Source of the DNA: Rhodobacteraceae bacterium HLUCCO07
Lineage (GTDB): Bacteria; Pseudomonadota; Alphaproteobacteria; Rhodobacterales; Rhodobacteraceae
DNA: 32,603 bases
Assembly (NCBI GenBank): GCA_001314705.1
Contig: LJSU01000008.1
Span: forward strand, 1 to 32,603
Direction: 5' to 3'
Shown: in pieces, positions 6,840 to 18,033 of the stretch
Position numbering within the stretch: position 1 is the first letter of the stretch
Layout: every line of letters starts with the position of its first letter
Program-made: the position numbers and the translations under genes
Notes under the pieces: generated by a model
Seen by the model: the letters and a program-made list of their open reading frames with translations, nothing else
Told to the model about the DNA's origin: nothing
The model's database searches: none

Positions 6840-9083
6840 TTATTCCGCCTTCAGGGCTGCCAGAACCTTGGGCGGCGACATCGGCAGCGAAGTGAGCCGA
6901 ACACCCGCCGCGCGGCTGACCGAATTGGCGATGGCCGCGAGTGGCGGCACGATCGACGTTTCGCCAACGCCACGCACACCATAGGGATGGCCCGGGTTGG
7001 GAATCTCGAGGATCACCGGTTCGATCATCGGCAGGTCGGAGGCCACGGGAATGCGGTAATCGAGGAAGCCTGCATTCTGGAGCCGCCCGTCATCGCCATA
7101 GATGTATTCCTCGTTGATGGCCCAGCCGATACCCTGGGCGGCACCACCCTGGAACTGGCCTTCAACATAATCTGGATGCACCGCCTTGCCCGCATCCTGG
7201 AACACGGTATAGCGCAGCACCTTGACGGCACCGGTTTCGGGATCGACCTCGGTGTCGACCATGTGGGTGGCAAAACTCACCCCCGCTCCCTCGGCATTGA
7301 CCTCGTGGTGCCCGGCGATCGGCCCGCCGGTATTCGAGGCAATGGCGGCAATCTCCTTGATCGTCATCGGTGGGAACTTCCCGGCATTGGGGCCCGCGGG
7401 ATGAGCGGCCCCGTCGCGCCAATCGACCGCCTCGGGGTCGATCCCCCATGTCATCGCGGCGCGTTCCTTCATGATCTGGATCGCGTGGCGGGCAGCCTTG
7501 ATGGTGGCTAGGCCGACCGCGAAAGTCACGCGAGAGCCGTCGGTCACTTCGTTCTGGCCAAGACTTGCCGTGTCGGCGATGATGGTGCGGACCTGATCGA
7601 GCGGCACGCCGAGTTCTTCGGCGGCCATCATCGTCATCGAGGCGCGCGAGCCGCCGATATCGGGGTTGCCCTCTGAGAGCGATACGGTGCCATCGGGGTT
7701 GACCATCAGCGAAACGCAGGTATCGCCGCCGAAGTTGAACCAGAAGCCACAGGCCACGCCGCGCCCCTGGTTGGGGCCGAGTGGCGCGGACCAGTGCGGG
7801 TGCGATTTCGCGGCGTTGAGCGTCGCCTCGAGGCCGATGGCGGGATATGTCGGGCCATAGGAGGATTTCGTACCTTCCCGCGCGGCGTTTTTCAGGCGGG
7901 TTTCCAGCGGGTCGAGATCGAGTTTCTGGCAAAGCTCGTCGATCACCGACTCGACCGGATAGGCCCCCATGGGCGCGCCAGGGGCGCGGTAGGCGGCGGC
8001 CTTGGGCCGGTTGGTCATCACCTCGAAGCCCTCGGTGCGGACGTTTTCAAGGTCGTAGGGCGCAAAGCCGCACATCGCCGACAGGAACGCGATGCCGCCT
8101 GGATAGGCGCCGGCCTGAAGCCGGTAGCTGGCGGTGGCGCCGGTGATCGTCCCGTCCTTGGTCATGCCGATCTTGACATCGACAGAAGAGGACGCCGTGG
8201 GGCCGGTAGCGCGGAACACCTCGTCGCGGCTCATGACCAGCTTGACCGGCTTGCCCGACTTGCGCGCGAGCATCAGCGCGGTGGGCTCCATCCAGACATG
8301 GGTCTTGCCGCCAAAACCGCCACCGATTTCCGAGGCGGTCACACGCAATTGTCCCGCGTCGAGCCCAAGAACCCCGGCACAAACGTTGCGCACCATGTAA
8401 TGGCCCTGCGTGCAGACCCAAAGATCGCCCTGACCATCGGACCCGAGCGTCGCGAGGCAGGCATGTGGTTCGATATAACCCTGATGTGTTGCCGCGGTCT
8501 TAAAGCTGCGCTCGACGATCAGGTCGGCCTTCTCAAAGCCTGATTCGGGGTCGCCATGACCGTATTGCGAGCGACCAGTCACGTTCTCGGAATAGCCTTC
8601 GGGCACGTTTTCCTGTTGCCGGCCGGTTTCGACCACCGGGGCGCTGGGCTTCATGGCCTCGTCAACATCCGTGACATGGGGCAGCACCTCGTAATCGACC
8701 TCGATCGCGGCGAGCGCCGCGCGGGCGATGGATTTCGAGGTGGCGGCGACGGCGGCGACGGCATGACCGTCATAGCGCGCCTTGTCACCGGCCATGCAGT
8801 TGTCGAGGATGTCAGCCATGTCGGCATCCTCGGGCTGATGGGTGAAATCGGCGCGGGTGATCACGGCCTTGACGCCCTTCATGGCGCGGGCCTTCGACGT
8901 GTCGATGCCCTTGATCCGGGCATGGGCGTGAGGGCTGCGCAATATTGCGCCCCAGAGCATGCCGGGGGCTGATATATCGGCGCCGTAGCGGGCTTTGCCC
9001 GTCACCTTGTCGATGCCATCGGGGCGGATCGGTCGGGTGCCAACGACCCTGAAATCGCGGGATTGATATTCGTCCTTCGGCAT
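6840..9083 (-). CDS. Xanthine-dehydrogenase-family molybdopterin-binding (large) subunit
   Basis: A 747-residue catalytic subunit of a three-part molybdenum hydroxylase. It begins with the a/b-hammerhead region (KVTGKARYGADI, about 26-36) and continues into two Mo-binding domains, with IGGGFGGKTHVWMEP and the AYRAPGAP loop visible. Near the C-terminus GVRGVGETSIVPP carries the Glu (about 708) that acts as the base in this family. The AYRAPGAP loop lacks the AYRCSFR active-site signature of form I CO dehydrogenase (CoxL), so a CO oxidiser is unlikely; an aldehyde, purine or N-heterocycle substrate is possible. Its ATG overlaps the stop of the small-subunit gene by one base. No CoxD- or XdhC-type maturation gene is in the window. 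The family is sure, the substrate unknown. Confidence 0.9.
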   Translation of the reverse strand: MPKDEYQSRDFRVVGTRPIRPDGIDKVTGKARYGADISAPGMLWGAILRSPHAHARIKGIDTSKARAMKGVKAVITRADFTHQPEDADMADILDNCMAGDKARYDGHAVAAVAATSKSIARAALAAIEVDYEVLPHVTDVDEAMKPSAPVVETGRQQENVPEGYSENVTGRSQYGHGDPESGFEKADLIVERSFKTAATHQGYIEPHACLATLGSDGQGDLWVCTQGHYMVRNVCAGVLGLDAGQLRVTASEIGGGFGGKTHVWMEPTALMLARKSGKPVKLVMSRDEVFRATGPTASSSVDVKIGMTKDGTITGATASYRLQAGAYPGGIAFLSAMCGFAPYDLENVRTEGFEVMTNRPKAAAYRAPGAPMGAYPVESVIDELCQKLDLDPLETRLKNAAREGTKSSYGPTYPAIGLEATLNAAKSHPHWSAPLGPNQGRGVACGFWFNFGGDTCVSLMVNPDGTVSLSEGNPDIGGSRASMTMMAAEELGVPLDQVRTIIADTASLGQNEVTDGSRVTFAVGLATIKAARHAIQIMKERAAMTWGIDPEAVDWRDGAAHPAGPNAGKFPPMTIKEIAAIASNTGGPIAGHHEVNAEGAGVSFATHMVDTEVDPETGAVKVLRYTVFQDAGKAVHPDYVEGQFQGGAAQGIGWAINEEYIYGDDGRLQNAGFLDYRIPVASDLPMIEPVILEIPNPGHPYGVRGVGETSIVPPLAAIANSVSRAAGVRLTSLPMSPPKVLAALKAE

Positions 9084-9562
9084 CAGGCGGCCCCCCTCAT
9101 GTCGGCGGCGGTGTCCATCACCGCGCGGATGATCTTGTCATAACCCGTGCAGCGGCAGAGGTTTCCGGCGAGCCAGTAGCGCACCTCTTCCTCTGACGGG
9201 TTCGGGTTGCGTTCCAGAAGGTTCTTTGCAGCGACAAGGATACCCGGGGTGCAGATCCCGCATTGCAGCGCCGCGTGTTCAAGGAATTTCTGTTGCAGCG
9301 GGTGAAGTTGGTCACCCTGCCCCATGCCTTCGATGGTTTCGATCGCGCGGCCTTCGGCCTCGGCGGCAAGCATCAGGCAGGAACAGACAAGGCGGCCATC
9401 GACCACGACGCTGCAGGCGCCGCAATCACCGGTGCCGCAGCCTTCCTTGCTGCCGGTCATGTCGAGATGATCGCGCAGCACGTCGAGCAGGGTTTCGTCG
9501 GCCTCGCAGAGATATTCGGTCTCGTCGCCGTTGATGGTCGTGGTGATATGGATCTGGGACAT
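9083..9562 (-). CDS. Two-[2Fe-2S] small subunit of the molybdenum hydroxylase
   Basis: A 159-residue electron-transfer subunit that passes electrons from the Mo centre to FAD. The N-terminal plant-ferredoxin domain has Cys at 42, 47, 50 and 62 (CGTGDCGAC then VCSC). The C-terminal helical domain has CGICTPG (Cys 101, 104) and CRCTGY (Cys 136, 138). All eight ligands are present. The length is typical of CoxS/XdhA-like small subunits. Start and stop overlap the neighbouring genes by one base each, showing a tight operon transcribed leftward. Confidence 0.95.
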   Translation of the reverse strand: MSQIHITTTINGDETEYLCEADETLLDVLRDHLDMTGSKEGCGTGDCGACSVVVDGRLVCSCLMLAAEAEGRAIETIEGMGQGDQLHPLQQKFLEHAALQCGICTPGILVAAKNLLERNPNPSEEEVRYWLAGNLCRCTGYDKIIRAVMDTAADMRGAA

Positions 9563-10422
9563 CAGCTGTCTCCTCTGGCGCGGGCGAGTGCAATCCTGGC
9601 GGCGCGTTTCGCGAGAACGCCGGCCACGTCCTTGCGGAAGGCGATAGTGCCGCGCTTGTCGTCGATGGGTTTGGCCTCGGCCGATGCCGCGGCAGCGAGC
9701 GCGTCCAGCGCGGCGTCGTCCCCGGCGGTGCCGATGAGCGTATCGGCGCAGGATTGCGACAGGATCACGGTGGGTGCGACCGCCCCGAGCGCGACACGGG
9801 CATCGGAAATTTTGCCCTGATCGTCGAGGGTTACGTATATGCCACAGCCGACCACGGCGATGTCCATCTCGGTGCGCGGGATGAAGCGCAGATAAGCGTC
9901 GCCGGAGCGGGCGGGCTTGGGGGGCAGGTGGATGGAGGTGACGAGCTCGCCCTTGCCGAGCGAGGTCTTGCCGACGCCGGTGGGGATGTCCTCGACCGCG
10001 ACGTCGCGGGTACCGTCGGGGCCGGCGATGCGCGCGGTTGCGCCGGCGGCCACCATGGCAGGCACGCTGTCGGCAGCCGGCGAGGCATTGCAGAGATTGC
10101 CGGCCAGCGTGGCGCGGCCCTGGATCTGGGTTGAGCCGATCAGGTCGGCGGATTCGACCACGCCGGGCCAGTCGGCCTTGAGGGCGGCATGCTCGTTCAT
10201 CTCGGCCGAGGGCACGGCCGCGCCGATGCGCCAGCCGCCATCCTCTTGGGAAATAACGGTCATTTCCGCTATACGCTTGATGTCGATGATGGTGCTGGGC
10301 GCGATATTCCCGGCGCGCAAACGCACCAGGAGATCAGTGCCGCCGGCCAGAAGCCTGGCCTCCGGGTCGGCGGCGAGAAGCGCCACGGCTTGGTCGACGG
10401 ATGTCGGGGTTTCAAATCTCAT
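9562..10422 (-). CDS. FAD-binding medium subunit of the molybdenum hydroxylase
   Basis: A 286-residue protein of the CoxM/XDH FAD-subunit type. It starts MRFETPTSVDQAVALL, with the flavin-binding LLAGGTDLLVRLR near residue 40 and TLAGNLCNASPAADSVPAM near residue 110, the two motifs that hold FAD in this family. The open frame runs upstream to 10701, but family length and the conserved start point to ATG 10422. It is the first gene of the leftward operon, so its promoter should lie in 10423-10748. The subunit would hand electrons to NAD or to another acceptor; which one cannot be read. Confidence 0.9.
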   Translation of the reverse strand: MRFETPTSVDQAVALLAADPEARLLAGGTDLLVRLRAGNIAPSTIIDIKRIAEMTVISQEDGGWRIGAAVPSAEMNEHAALKADWPGVVESADLIGSTQIQGRATLAGNLCNASPAADSVPAMVAAGATARIAGPDGTRDVAVEDIPTGVGKTSLGKGELVTSIHLPPKPARSGDAYLRFIPRTEMDIAVVGCGIYVTLDDQGKISDARVALGAVAPTVILSQSCADTLIGTAGDDAALDALAAAASAEAKPIDDKRGTIAFRKDVAGVLAKRAARIALARARGDS

Positions 10423-10748
10423 TCTCTTCAGCTCTCTGCTTGGCCACGTAAGACCTGGCGTCACGGGGCGGGGTCGCACGGACCCCTCTGTCCGACAGAG
10501 TGTTGCGACTCGGCTGATTTGGCAACCCCCGTTGCGCTGGCCCTCTCCGGAGGGGTTAACGCGAGTCTTCGGCGAAAAACCGGGGGTGATCTTCGGCTGC
10601 TGCCCGGCTGCCGGGCGTGCACCGCCGCGTTGCAGCGAAATGGTTCGCCGAAATGGTAAACGCAGCGCGCGGTGGTGGGTGAGGATGAGTATTTTTGCCA
10701 AGAAAGAGACAGGGCCGCGGGCTGTCGGGACGAGGCGGGATGAAGAAG
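10423..10748 (-). promoter_or_regulatory. Upstream region of the molybdenum-hydroxylase operon
   Basis: About 330 bases without a supported gene lie before the FAD-subunit ATG. I saw no clear promoter. At 10686-10706 the leftward strand holds TTTCTTGGCAAAAATACT, whose core TTTCTTGGCAAAA recurs at 31520-31532. The open frame that crosses this region lacks family similarity and is taken as chance. Confidence 0.35.
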
Positions 10749-10779
10749 GCCCGGGCGCGGAGGAGGTCCGCGCCCGGGC
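10749..10779 (-). terminator. Terminator-like hairpin after katG
   Basis: A perfect 13-bp stem, GCCCGGGCGCGGA (10749-10761) with TCCGCGCCCGGGC (10767-10779), encloses the loop GGAGG. It lies 25 bases past the katG stop on the leftward strand. Only a weak pyrimidine stretch follows, so it is a GC-rich terminator candidate. Confidence 0.7.
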
Positions 10780-10804
10780 GTGTCAGAACAGGATGTCGCC
10801 GCGA

Positions 10805-13172
<2,368 letters not shown>

Positions 13173-14066
13173 ATGAAAAATCTGACCTTGAAGCAGTTGC
13201 GCTATTTCATGGCGCTGGCCCGGCACGGGCATTTCGGGCAGGCGGCAGAAGCCTCTGCCATATCGCAACCGGCACTTTCGATGCAGATCAAGGAGTTGGA
13301 GGAAGCGCTGGGCACGGTCCTGTTCGAGCGCGGGGCGCGGCATGTGCGCCTGACCGGGTTCGGCGAACTCTTCGAAGAGCGGGCGCGGGCGATCCTGCGG
13401 GATGTGGATGAGCTGGGCGATCTCGCACGGGCGGCGCGCGATCGGCTGGTCGGGCGGCTCAGGATCGGGGTCATCCCAACGATTGCGCCCTATCTTCTGC
13501 CGCGGATCATCGGCGATCTGACCGGGGCCTTCCCCGAGATCGACATCCAGGTGCGCGAGACCCTGACCCCGAAGCTCGTCCGGGAGCTTTCCGACGGGCT
13601 TCTGGATACGGCGATCGTGGCATTGCCCGTGTCCGAACCCGGATTCGCGGAGGTGCCGATCCTGACCGAGAATTTCGTGCTGGTGCGGCCCGAGGCGCAG
13701 GCGGGGCAGCCCGTGCCCTGTCGCGAAAGTTTGCGCGAGATGCGTCTATTGCTGCTGGAGGAGGGGCATTGCTTTCGCGATCAGGCGCTTTCGTTTTGCA
13801 GCATACCTTCGGGCCGACCGCGCGAGGGGCTTGACGGGAGTTCGCTTTCCACGCTGGTGCAGATGGTGGGGGCCGGGATCGGGGTGACCTTCATCCCGGA
13901 AATGGCCGTCGAGGTCGAAACCCGCTCGGCCCGCGTGTCGGTCGCGCGGTTCGACGATCCGCAGCCGAGCCGCACCATCGGCATGATCTGGCGCCGGTCG
14001 ACACCGCTTGCCGGGCAACTGGAGCGGATCGCGCAGGTGATCCTTCCGGGCTGCCGGGCGGCTTGA
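13173..14066 (+). CDS. oxyR: Hydrogen-peroxide sensor, LysR-type regulator OxyR
   Basis: A 297-residue LysR-family regulator. Residues 1-60 hold the winged helix-turn-helix (MKNLTLKQLRYFMALA, then SQPALSMQIKELEEALG). The C-terminal sensing domain has EEGHCFRDQALSFC, with Cys200 and Cys209 matching the E. coli OxyR redox pair Cys199 and Cys208 in spacing and context. These form a disulfide on peroxide exposure and switch the protein to activate katG. ATG 13173 fits the family start; the upstream TTG at 13167 is less likely. The ribosome-binding site is weak. Confidence 0.94.
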   Translation: MKNLTLKQLRYFMALARHGHFGQAAEASAISQPALSMQIKELEEALGTVLFERGARHVRLTGFGELFEERARAILRDVDELGDLARAARDRLVGRLRIGVIPTIAPYLLPRIIGDLTGAFPEIDIQVRETLTPKLVRELSDGLLDTAIVALPVSEPGFAEVPILTENFVLVRPEAQAGQPVPCRESLREMRLLLLEEGHCFRDQALSFCSIPSGRPREGLDGSSLSTLVQMVGAGIGVTFIPEMAVEVETRSARVSVARFDDPQPSRTIGMIWRRSTPLAGQLERIAQVILPGCRAA

Positions 14067-14458
14067 AATGCGGAACGACCGATCGGGCGCGTCCGTTCAG
14101 CTGGGCCGCCGGGGGGGCGAAGTCACACGGCCCCGGGCCATCACGCAGGTTGCGCGAGCCCCGCGACCGGACTCAACAGCTTTAATTTATTCGCAATATC
14201 AGTGACTTGGTCCGCTTCCTTTCATTGGATTTGACATCTGCGGCAAGCATGTCATCGTAGTGACACATTTTCGGCGGGTCTGCCGGTGCGCAATTTGTAG
14301 GCACTCGACCCGTCGCGAAAACGCATCGCGAGGGCCGGCCCGGCCCGGTGCATCCCCGGGGACAAGTGTTCGTGAGGGGAAAAATCGAAGACTGTCCGCG
14401 TGAACCGGTGCGATCCGCACTGGCTCGGGCATGTGGTCGAAACAGAAAGGGAGACGAC
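14067..14458 (+). promoter_or_regulatory. Upstream region of the tea-like TRAP operon
   Basis: A 392-base gap after oxyR with no supported gene. TGTCA-N6-TGACA (14250-14265) is a small inverted repeat that could be an operator, and TTGACA at 14231 could be a -35 box, though no good -10 follows at the right distance. AAAGGGAG (14446-14453) is the ribosome-binding site of the next gene. Confidence 0.4.
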
Positions 14459-15475
14459 ATGAAAATCACGAAACGCGTGCTCACAGGAGCGGCGGCAGCC
14501 GCGGCATTGGCCGCGAGCATGACAGCGGCACAGGCCGAGACCTGGCGCTATGCCTTCGAAGAAGCGATCACCGACGTGCAGGGCGTGTTCGCGACCAAGT
14601 TCAAGGAAGAGGTCGAGGCGAATTCGGACCACGAGATCCAGCTTTTCCCTTACGGGACGTTGGGAGAATCTGCCGACACGATGGAACAGACCCAGGACGG
14701 CATCCTTCAATTCGTTGACCAGTCGCCGGGGTTCACCGGTTCGCTGATCCCCGAGGCGCAGGTCTTCTTCGTCCCCTACCTGCTGCCGCAGGACACCGAG
14801 GAGCTGGGCGAGTTCTTCCGCACCTCGAAGGCGATCAACGAGATGTTCCCCAAGTTCTATGCCGAGCAGGGGCTTGAGCTTCTCAAGATGTTCCCCGAGG
14901 GCGAGGTCTGCATGACCACCAAGGAACCGGTGAGCGAACCGGCGGACCTCAACGAGGTCAAGTTCCGGGTCATGACCAACCCGCTGCTTGTGGAGAACTA
15001 CAAGGCTTTCGGGGCGACCCCCACGCCGCTGCCCTGGGGCGAGACATATGGCGGCCTGCAGACCGGCATCATCCAGGGCCAGGAAAACCCGATGTTCTGG
15101 ATCGAGTCGGCCAAGATGTATGAGGTGACTGACGTCATTACCTGCGTCGGCCATAACAACTTCACCACCGCGGTGATGGCCAACAAGGACTTCTATGACG
15201 GGCTGTCGGAAGAGGATCAGCAGGTGATCCAGGACGCGATGGACGCGGCCTTCGAACACATCATCGACTATCAGAAGGGTCTGCACGAGGAGAGCCTCGA
15301 GAAGATCCTCGAAGCCAAGCCCTCGATGGAGGTCAACGTTCTTGACGAAGAAGAGCGTGCGCCCTTCGTGGCCGCAGCCGAAGAGGTCGAGGCGAAGTTC
15401 ATCGAGATGACCGGCGACAGCGGTGAAGAGCTGCTCGAACAGTTCAAGACCGACCTGGAAGCCGTGACCAACTAA
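14459..15475 (+). CDS. teaA: TRAP transporter substrate-binding protein, TeaA-like (ectoine/hydroxyectoine)
   Basis: A 338-residue periplasmic DctP-family protein with a signal peptide ([18 protein letters not shown], cleavage after AQA). It should capture the solute and deliver it to the membrane subunits encoded next. From memory the mature sequence is strikingly like Halomonas elongata Tea[61 protein letters not shown] and [20 protein letters not shown] all have near-identical counterparts there. ATG 14459 sits 5 bases after AAAGGGAG. UehA of Ruegeria is the other close relative; no ectoine-catabolic gene is adjacent here, which favours osmoprotectant uptake, an inference. Confidence 0.82.
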   Translation: MKITKRVLTGAAAAAALAASMTAAQAETWRYAFEEAITDVQGVFATKFKEEVEANSDHEIQLFPYGTLGESADTMEQTQDGILQFVDQSPGFTGSLIPEAQVFFVPYLLPQDTEELGEFFRTSKAINEMFPKFYAEQGLELLKMFPEGEVCMTTKEPVSEPADLNEVKFRVMTNPLLVENYKAFGATPTPLPWGETYGGLQTGIIQGQENPMFWIESAKMYEVTDVITCVGHNNFTTAVMANKDFYDGLSEEDQQVIQDAMDAAFEHIIDYQKGLHEESLEKILEAKPSMEVNVLDEEERAPFVAAAEEVEAKFIEMTGDSGEELLEQFKTDLEAVTN

Positions 15476-15564
15476 AGCTCGAAACGACGGGATGCGCCCC
15501 GCAGCGGGCGCATCCACATTCCAACAAATCCGCATTAAAACAAAGTTCAGACAGGGACAGTTCG

Positions 15565-16209
15565 GTGGCAGATGAAGAAAAGCGCAGCCAGGTCCAATTC
15601 AGCCAGCTGCAATCCCAGACAGATACGACCGGAACCGACGATGCCGCGCTCGAGGTGTATCAGTCCACGTTGCCCGGTTTCCTGGGAACAATCGACACAG
15701 CGATCGGCCGGATAGAAAGCGTCTTTCTGGCCGTTGGCGTTCTCTTGATGGCGCTCAACACGGTGTCCAACGTGATCGGTCGCTTTGTCTTTCAGAACTC
15801 GATATTCTTTTCCGAAGAACTCAACCGGATCCTGATCATCCTGATCACGTTCGCGGGTATTTCCTATGCCGCGCGCCAGGGCCGGCATATCCGAATGTCG
15901 GCGATTTTCGATGTCTTGCCGGTCAAGCCGCGCAAGCTGTTGATGATCATCATCGCCCTGGTGACGGCGGTCTTCATGTTCGGGCTGGCGTGGTACTCGT
16001 TTCAATACATCCTGACACAGGCAAGTCGCGGGCGGGTGCTTTCATCGTTGCAGATCCCGGTCTGGATGATCCTCGTGTGGGTGCCGATCGGCTTTTTCAT
16101 GACCGGGCTGCAATACGTGCTGACCGCGATCAAGAACATGATCGAGAAGGACATCTACCTCTCGACCAACGTTCTGGAAGGCTATGACGACGAAGAGCTG
16201 GAGATCTGA
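15565..16209 (+). CDS. teaB: TRAP transporter small permease, TeaB-like (DctQ family)
   Basis: A 214-residue inner-membrane protein with a polar N-terminus of about 45 residues and four hydrophobic segments: [49 protein letters not shown] and [19 protein letters not shown] at 15565 is the apparent start, with AGGGACA about 8 bases upstream. It follows the binding-protein gene by 89 bases and precedes the large permease by 3 bases. DctQ subunits have an accessory, essential role in the transporter. Confidence 0.85.
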   Translation: MADEEKRSQVQFSQLQSQTDTTGTDDAALEVYQSTLPGFLGTIDTAIGRIESVFLAVGVLLMALNTVSNVIGRFVFQNSIFFSEELNRILIILITFAGISYAARQGRHIRMSAIFDVLPVKPRKLLMIIIALVTAVFMFGLAWYSFQYILTQASRGRVLSSLQIPVWMILVWVPIGFFMTGLQYVLTAIKNMIEKDIYLSTNVLEGYDDEELEI

Positions 16210-16212
16210 TCC

Positions 16213-17499
16213 ATGGCAGTGACAATCTTTTCCATCATGATCGTACTCCTTCTGCTGGGCTTTCCGATGATGGTCCCGCTGATCGCCGGGTCCTTCGTGG
16301 GGTTCTATTCGATGTTCGGCGGCATGGGACAGTTGGAAACCATGGTGCAACAGATGATGGCGGGAATCCGGCCTGCCTCTCTGATCGCGGTGCCGATGTT
16401 CATCTTTGCGGCCGATATCATGACACGGGGCCAGTCAGCGGGGCGGCTTATCGACCTCGTGATGTCGTTTGTCGGCCATCTGCGGGGCGGGCTGGCCGTG
16501 TCCACGGCTGCCGCCTGCACGATGTTCGGCGCGGTCTCGGGCTCGACCCAGGCCACGGTCGTGGCGATCGGCGGCCCGCTGCGCCCGCGGATGCAGAAGG
16601 CCGGCTACAATGACAGTTTCATCCTGGCGCTGATCGTGAATTCGTCGGACATCGCCTTCCTGATCCCGCCCTCGATCGGGATGATCATCTATGGCGTCGT
16701 CTCGAACACGTCGATTGCCGAGCTGTTCATCGCCGGGATCGGGCCGGGGCTGCTGATCCTCGTGCTGTTCTCGATCTATTCGTGGATCTACGCGGTGAGA
16801 AACAACGTGCCGACCGAGGAGCGTGCCACGTGGGGTGAGCGGGGGCAGGCGCTCAAACGGGCGCTTTGGCCGATGGGCTTTCCGGCGATCATCATTGGCG
16901 GCATCTATGGCGGTATCTTCTCGCCGACCGAAGCCGCGGCGGCCTGTGTGCTCTATGCGATCATCCTGGAAATGCTGGTGTTCAAGGAAATGGATTTCCA
17001 GGCGCTTTACGATACGGCCAAATCCACCGGGCTGATCACCGCCGTGGTGTTCATTCTCGTGGCGGCCGGGATGGCATTTTCCTATATCATCTCCTTCGGA
17101 CAGATCCCGCAAGCGATCCTGTCGGGCATCGGCATCGACGAGATGGGCCGGATCGGTGTCCTGGTGGTGATTTCAGTCGCGTTCTTCATCGGCTGCATGT
17201 TCGTCGATCCGATCGTGGTGATCCTCATCCTGGTGCCGATCTTCGCGCCGGTGGTCAACGCGATCGGCCTCGACCCGGTCCTGGTGGGCACGATCATCAC
17301 GTTGCAGGTGGCGATCGGATCGGCCACGCCGCCCTTTGGCTGTGACATCTTCACCGCCATCGCCGTCTTCAAACGCCCCTACTGGGAGGTCATTCGCGGT
17401 ACGCCGCCCTTCATACTGATCCTGCTTTGCGTCTCTGCCCTGTTGATCTTCTTCCCGGACATCGCGCTGTTCCTGCGTGACATGGCCTTTGACAAGTAA
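16213..17499 (+). CDS. teaC: TRAP transporter large permease, TeaC-like (DctM family)
   Basis: A 428-residue membrane protein with about a dozen hydrophobic segments, the sodium-driven channel part of the TRAP system. Family features include the start IFSIMIVLLLLGFPMMVPLI, the SGSTQATVVAIGG segment and the NSSDIAFLIPPSIGMIIYG re-entrant-loop region, and near the end TPPFGCDIFTA. Its start is 3 bases after the small-permease stop, so the two are coupled. Length matches DctM proteins (about 430). Confidence 0.93.
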   Translation: MAVTIFSIMIVLLLLGFPMMVPLIAGSFVGFYSMFGGMGQLETMVQQMMAGIRPASLIAVPMFIFAADIMTRGQSAGRLIDLVMSFVGHLRGGLAVSTAAACTMFGAVSGSTQATVVAIGGPLRPRMQKAGYNDSFILALIVNSSDIAFLIPPSIGMIIYGVVSNTSIAELFIAGIGPGLLILVLFSIYSWIYAVRNNVPTEERATWGERGQALKRALWPMGFPAIIIGGIYGGIFSPTEAAAACVLYAIILEMLVFKEMDFQALYDTAKSTGLITAVVFILVAAGMAFSYIISFGQIPQAILSGIGIDEMGRIGVLVVISVAFFIGCMFVDPIVVILILVPIFAPVVNAIGLDPVLVGTIITLQVAIGSATPPFGCDIFTAIAVFKRPYWEVIRGTPPFILILLCVSALLIFFPDIALFLRDMAFDK

Positions 17500-17516
17500 C
17501 TGAAAGGAGGACGAGA

Positions 17517-17954
17517 ATGTTCAAACGGATACTTGTGCCCTTTGACGGGTCGAAGGGCGCCGAGAAGGCATTGCACAAGGCTGTGGAACTGGCTGAACTC
17601 TGCGGCGCGGAGATCAACGTGCTGACCGTCTATCGCCACCACGGGATGCTCGAGGCATCGTTCTCGATGGTGCGGGCCTCGGACCCGGGGCAGATGGATG
17701 ACGCGATGCGCGATCATGCCAGGGAAGTGGCCGAGTTCGCCAAGGAACAGGCAAAGAAGGGCGGGGCCTCGCAGGTCCGTGCCTTTGTCAAGTCGGGCCA
17801 GCCCGCCCGAACGATCGTGCGTTTCGCGAGCGAGCATGAGTGCGACCTGATCGTTCTGGGTGCGCGCGGCATGGGATCGGTCGAGGGCTACCTGCTCGGC
17901 TCGGTCTCGCACAAGGTGACCGGGCTCGCGCCGATGCCGGTTCTCGTGGTCTAG
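17517..17954 (+). CDS. teaD: Universal stress protein associated with the TRAP transporter (TeaD-like)
   Basis: A 145-residue UspA-fold protein beginning MFKRILVPFDGSKGAEKALHKA. The ATP-binding motif G-x2-G-x9-G-S is seen as GARGMGSVEGYLLGSVSHKV near the C-terminus. GGAGG lies just before ATG 17517, 17 bases after teaC. In Halomonas TeaD, an ATP-binding Usp, modulates TeaABC activity; the same gene order here supports the tea reading. Confidence 0.85.
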   Translation: MFKRILVPFDGSKGAEKALHKAVELAELCGAEINVLTVYRHHGMLEASFSMVRASDPGQMDDAMRDHAREVAEFAKEQAKKGGASQVRAFVKSGQPARTIVRFASEHECDLIVLGARGMGSVEGYLLGSVSHKVTGLAPMPVLVV

Positions 17955-17977
17955 CGCAAAGCCTTCCGAGAAAACGA

Positions 17978-18011
17978 AAAGGCCCCGCCGGGATGCTCCG
18001 GCAGGGCCTTT
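17978..18011. terminator. Two-way intrinsic terminator between teaD and the peroxiredoxin gene
   Basis: AAAGGCCCCGCCGG (17978-17991) pairs with CCGGCAGGGCCTTT (17998-18011) with one C-A mismatch and a 6-base loop. The flanking A-run on the left and T-run on the right give a U-tract in both directions, suited to these convergent genes. Confidence 0.85.
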
Positions 18012-18033
18012 CCTTGTCCGGCGCGGGGGCCGA

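Noticed and set aside
6840-10422. Carbon monoxide dehydrogenase (coxMSL)
   Set aside because: The large subunit lacks the AYRCSFR active-site signature and no cox accessory genes are present.
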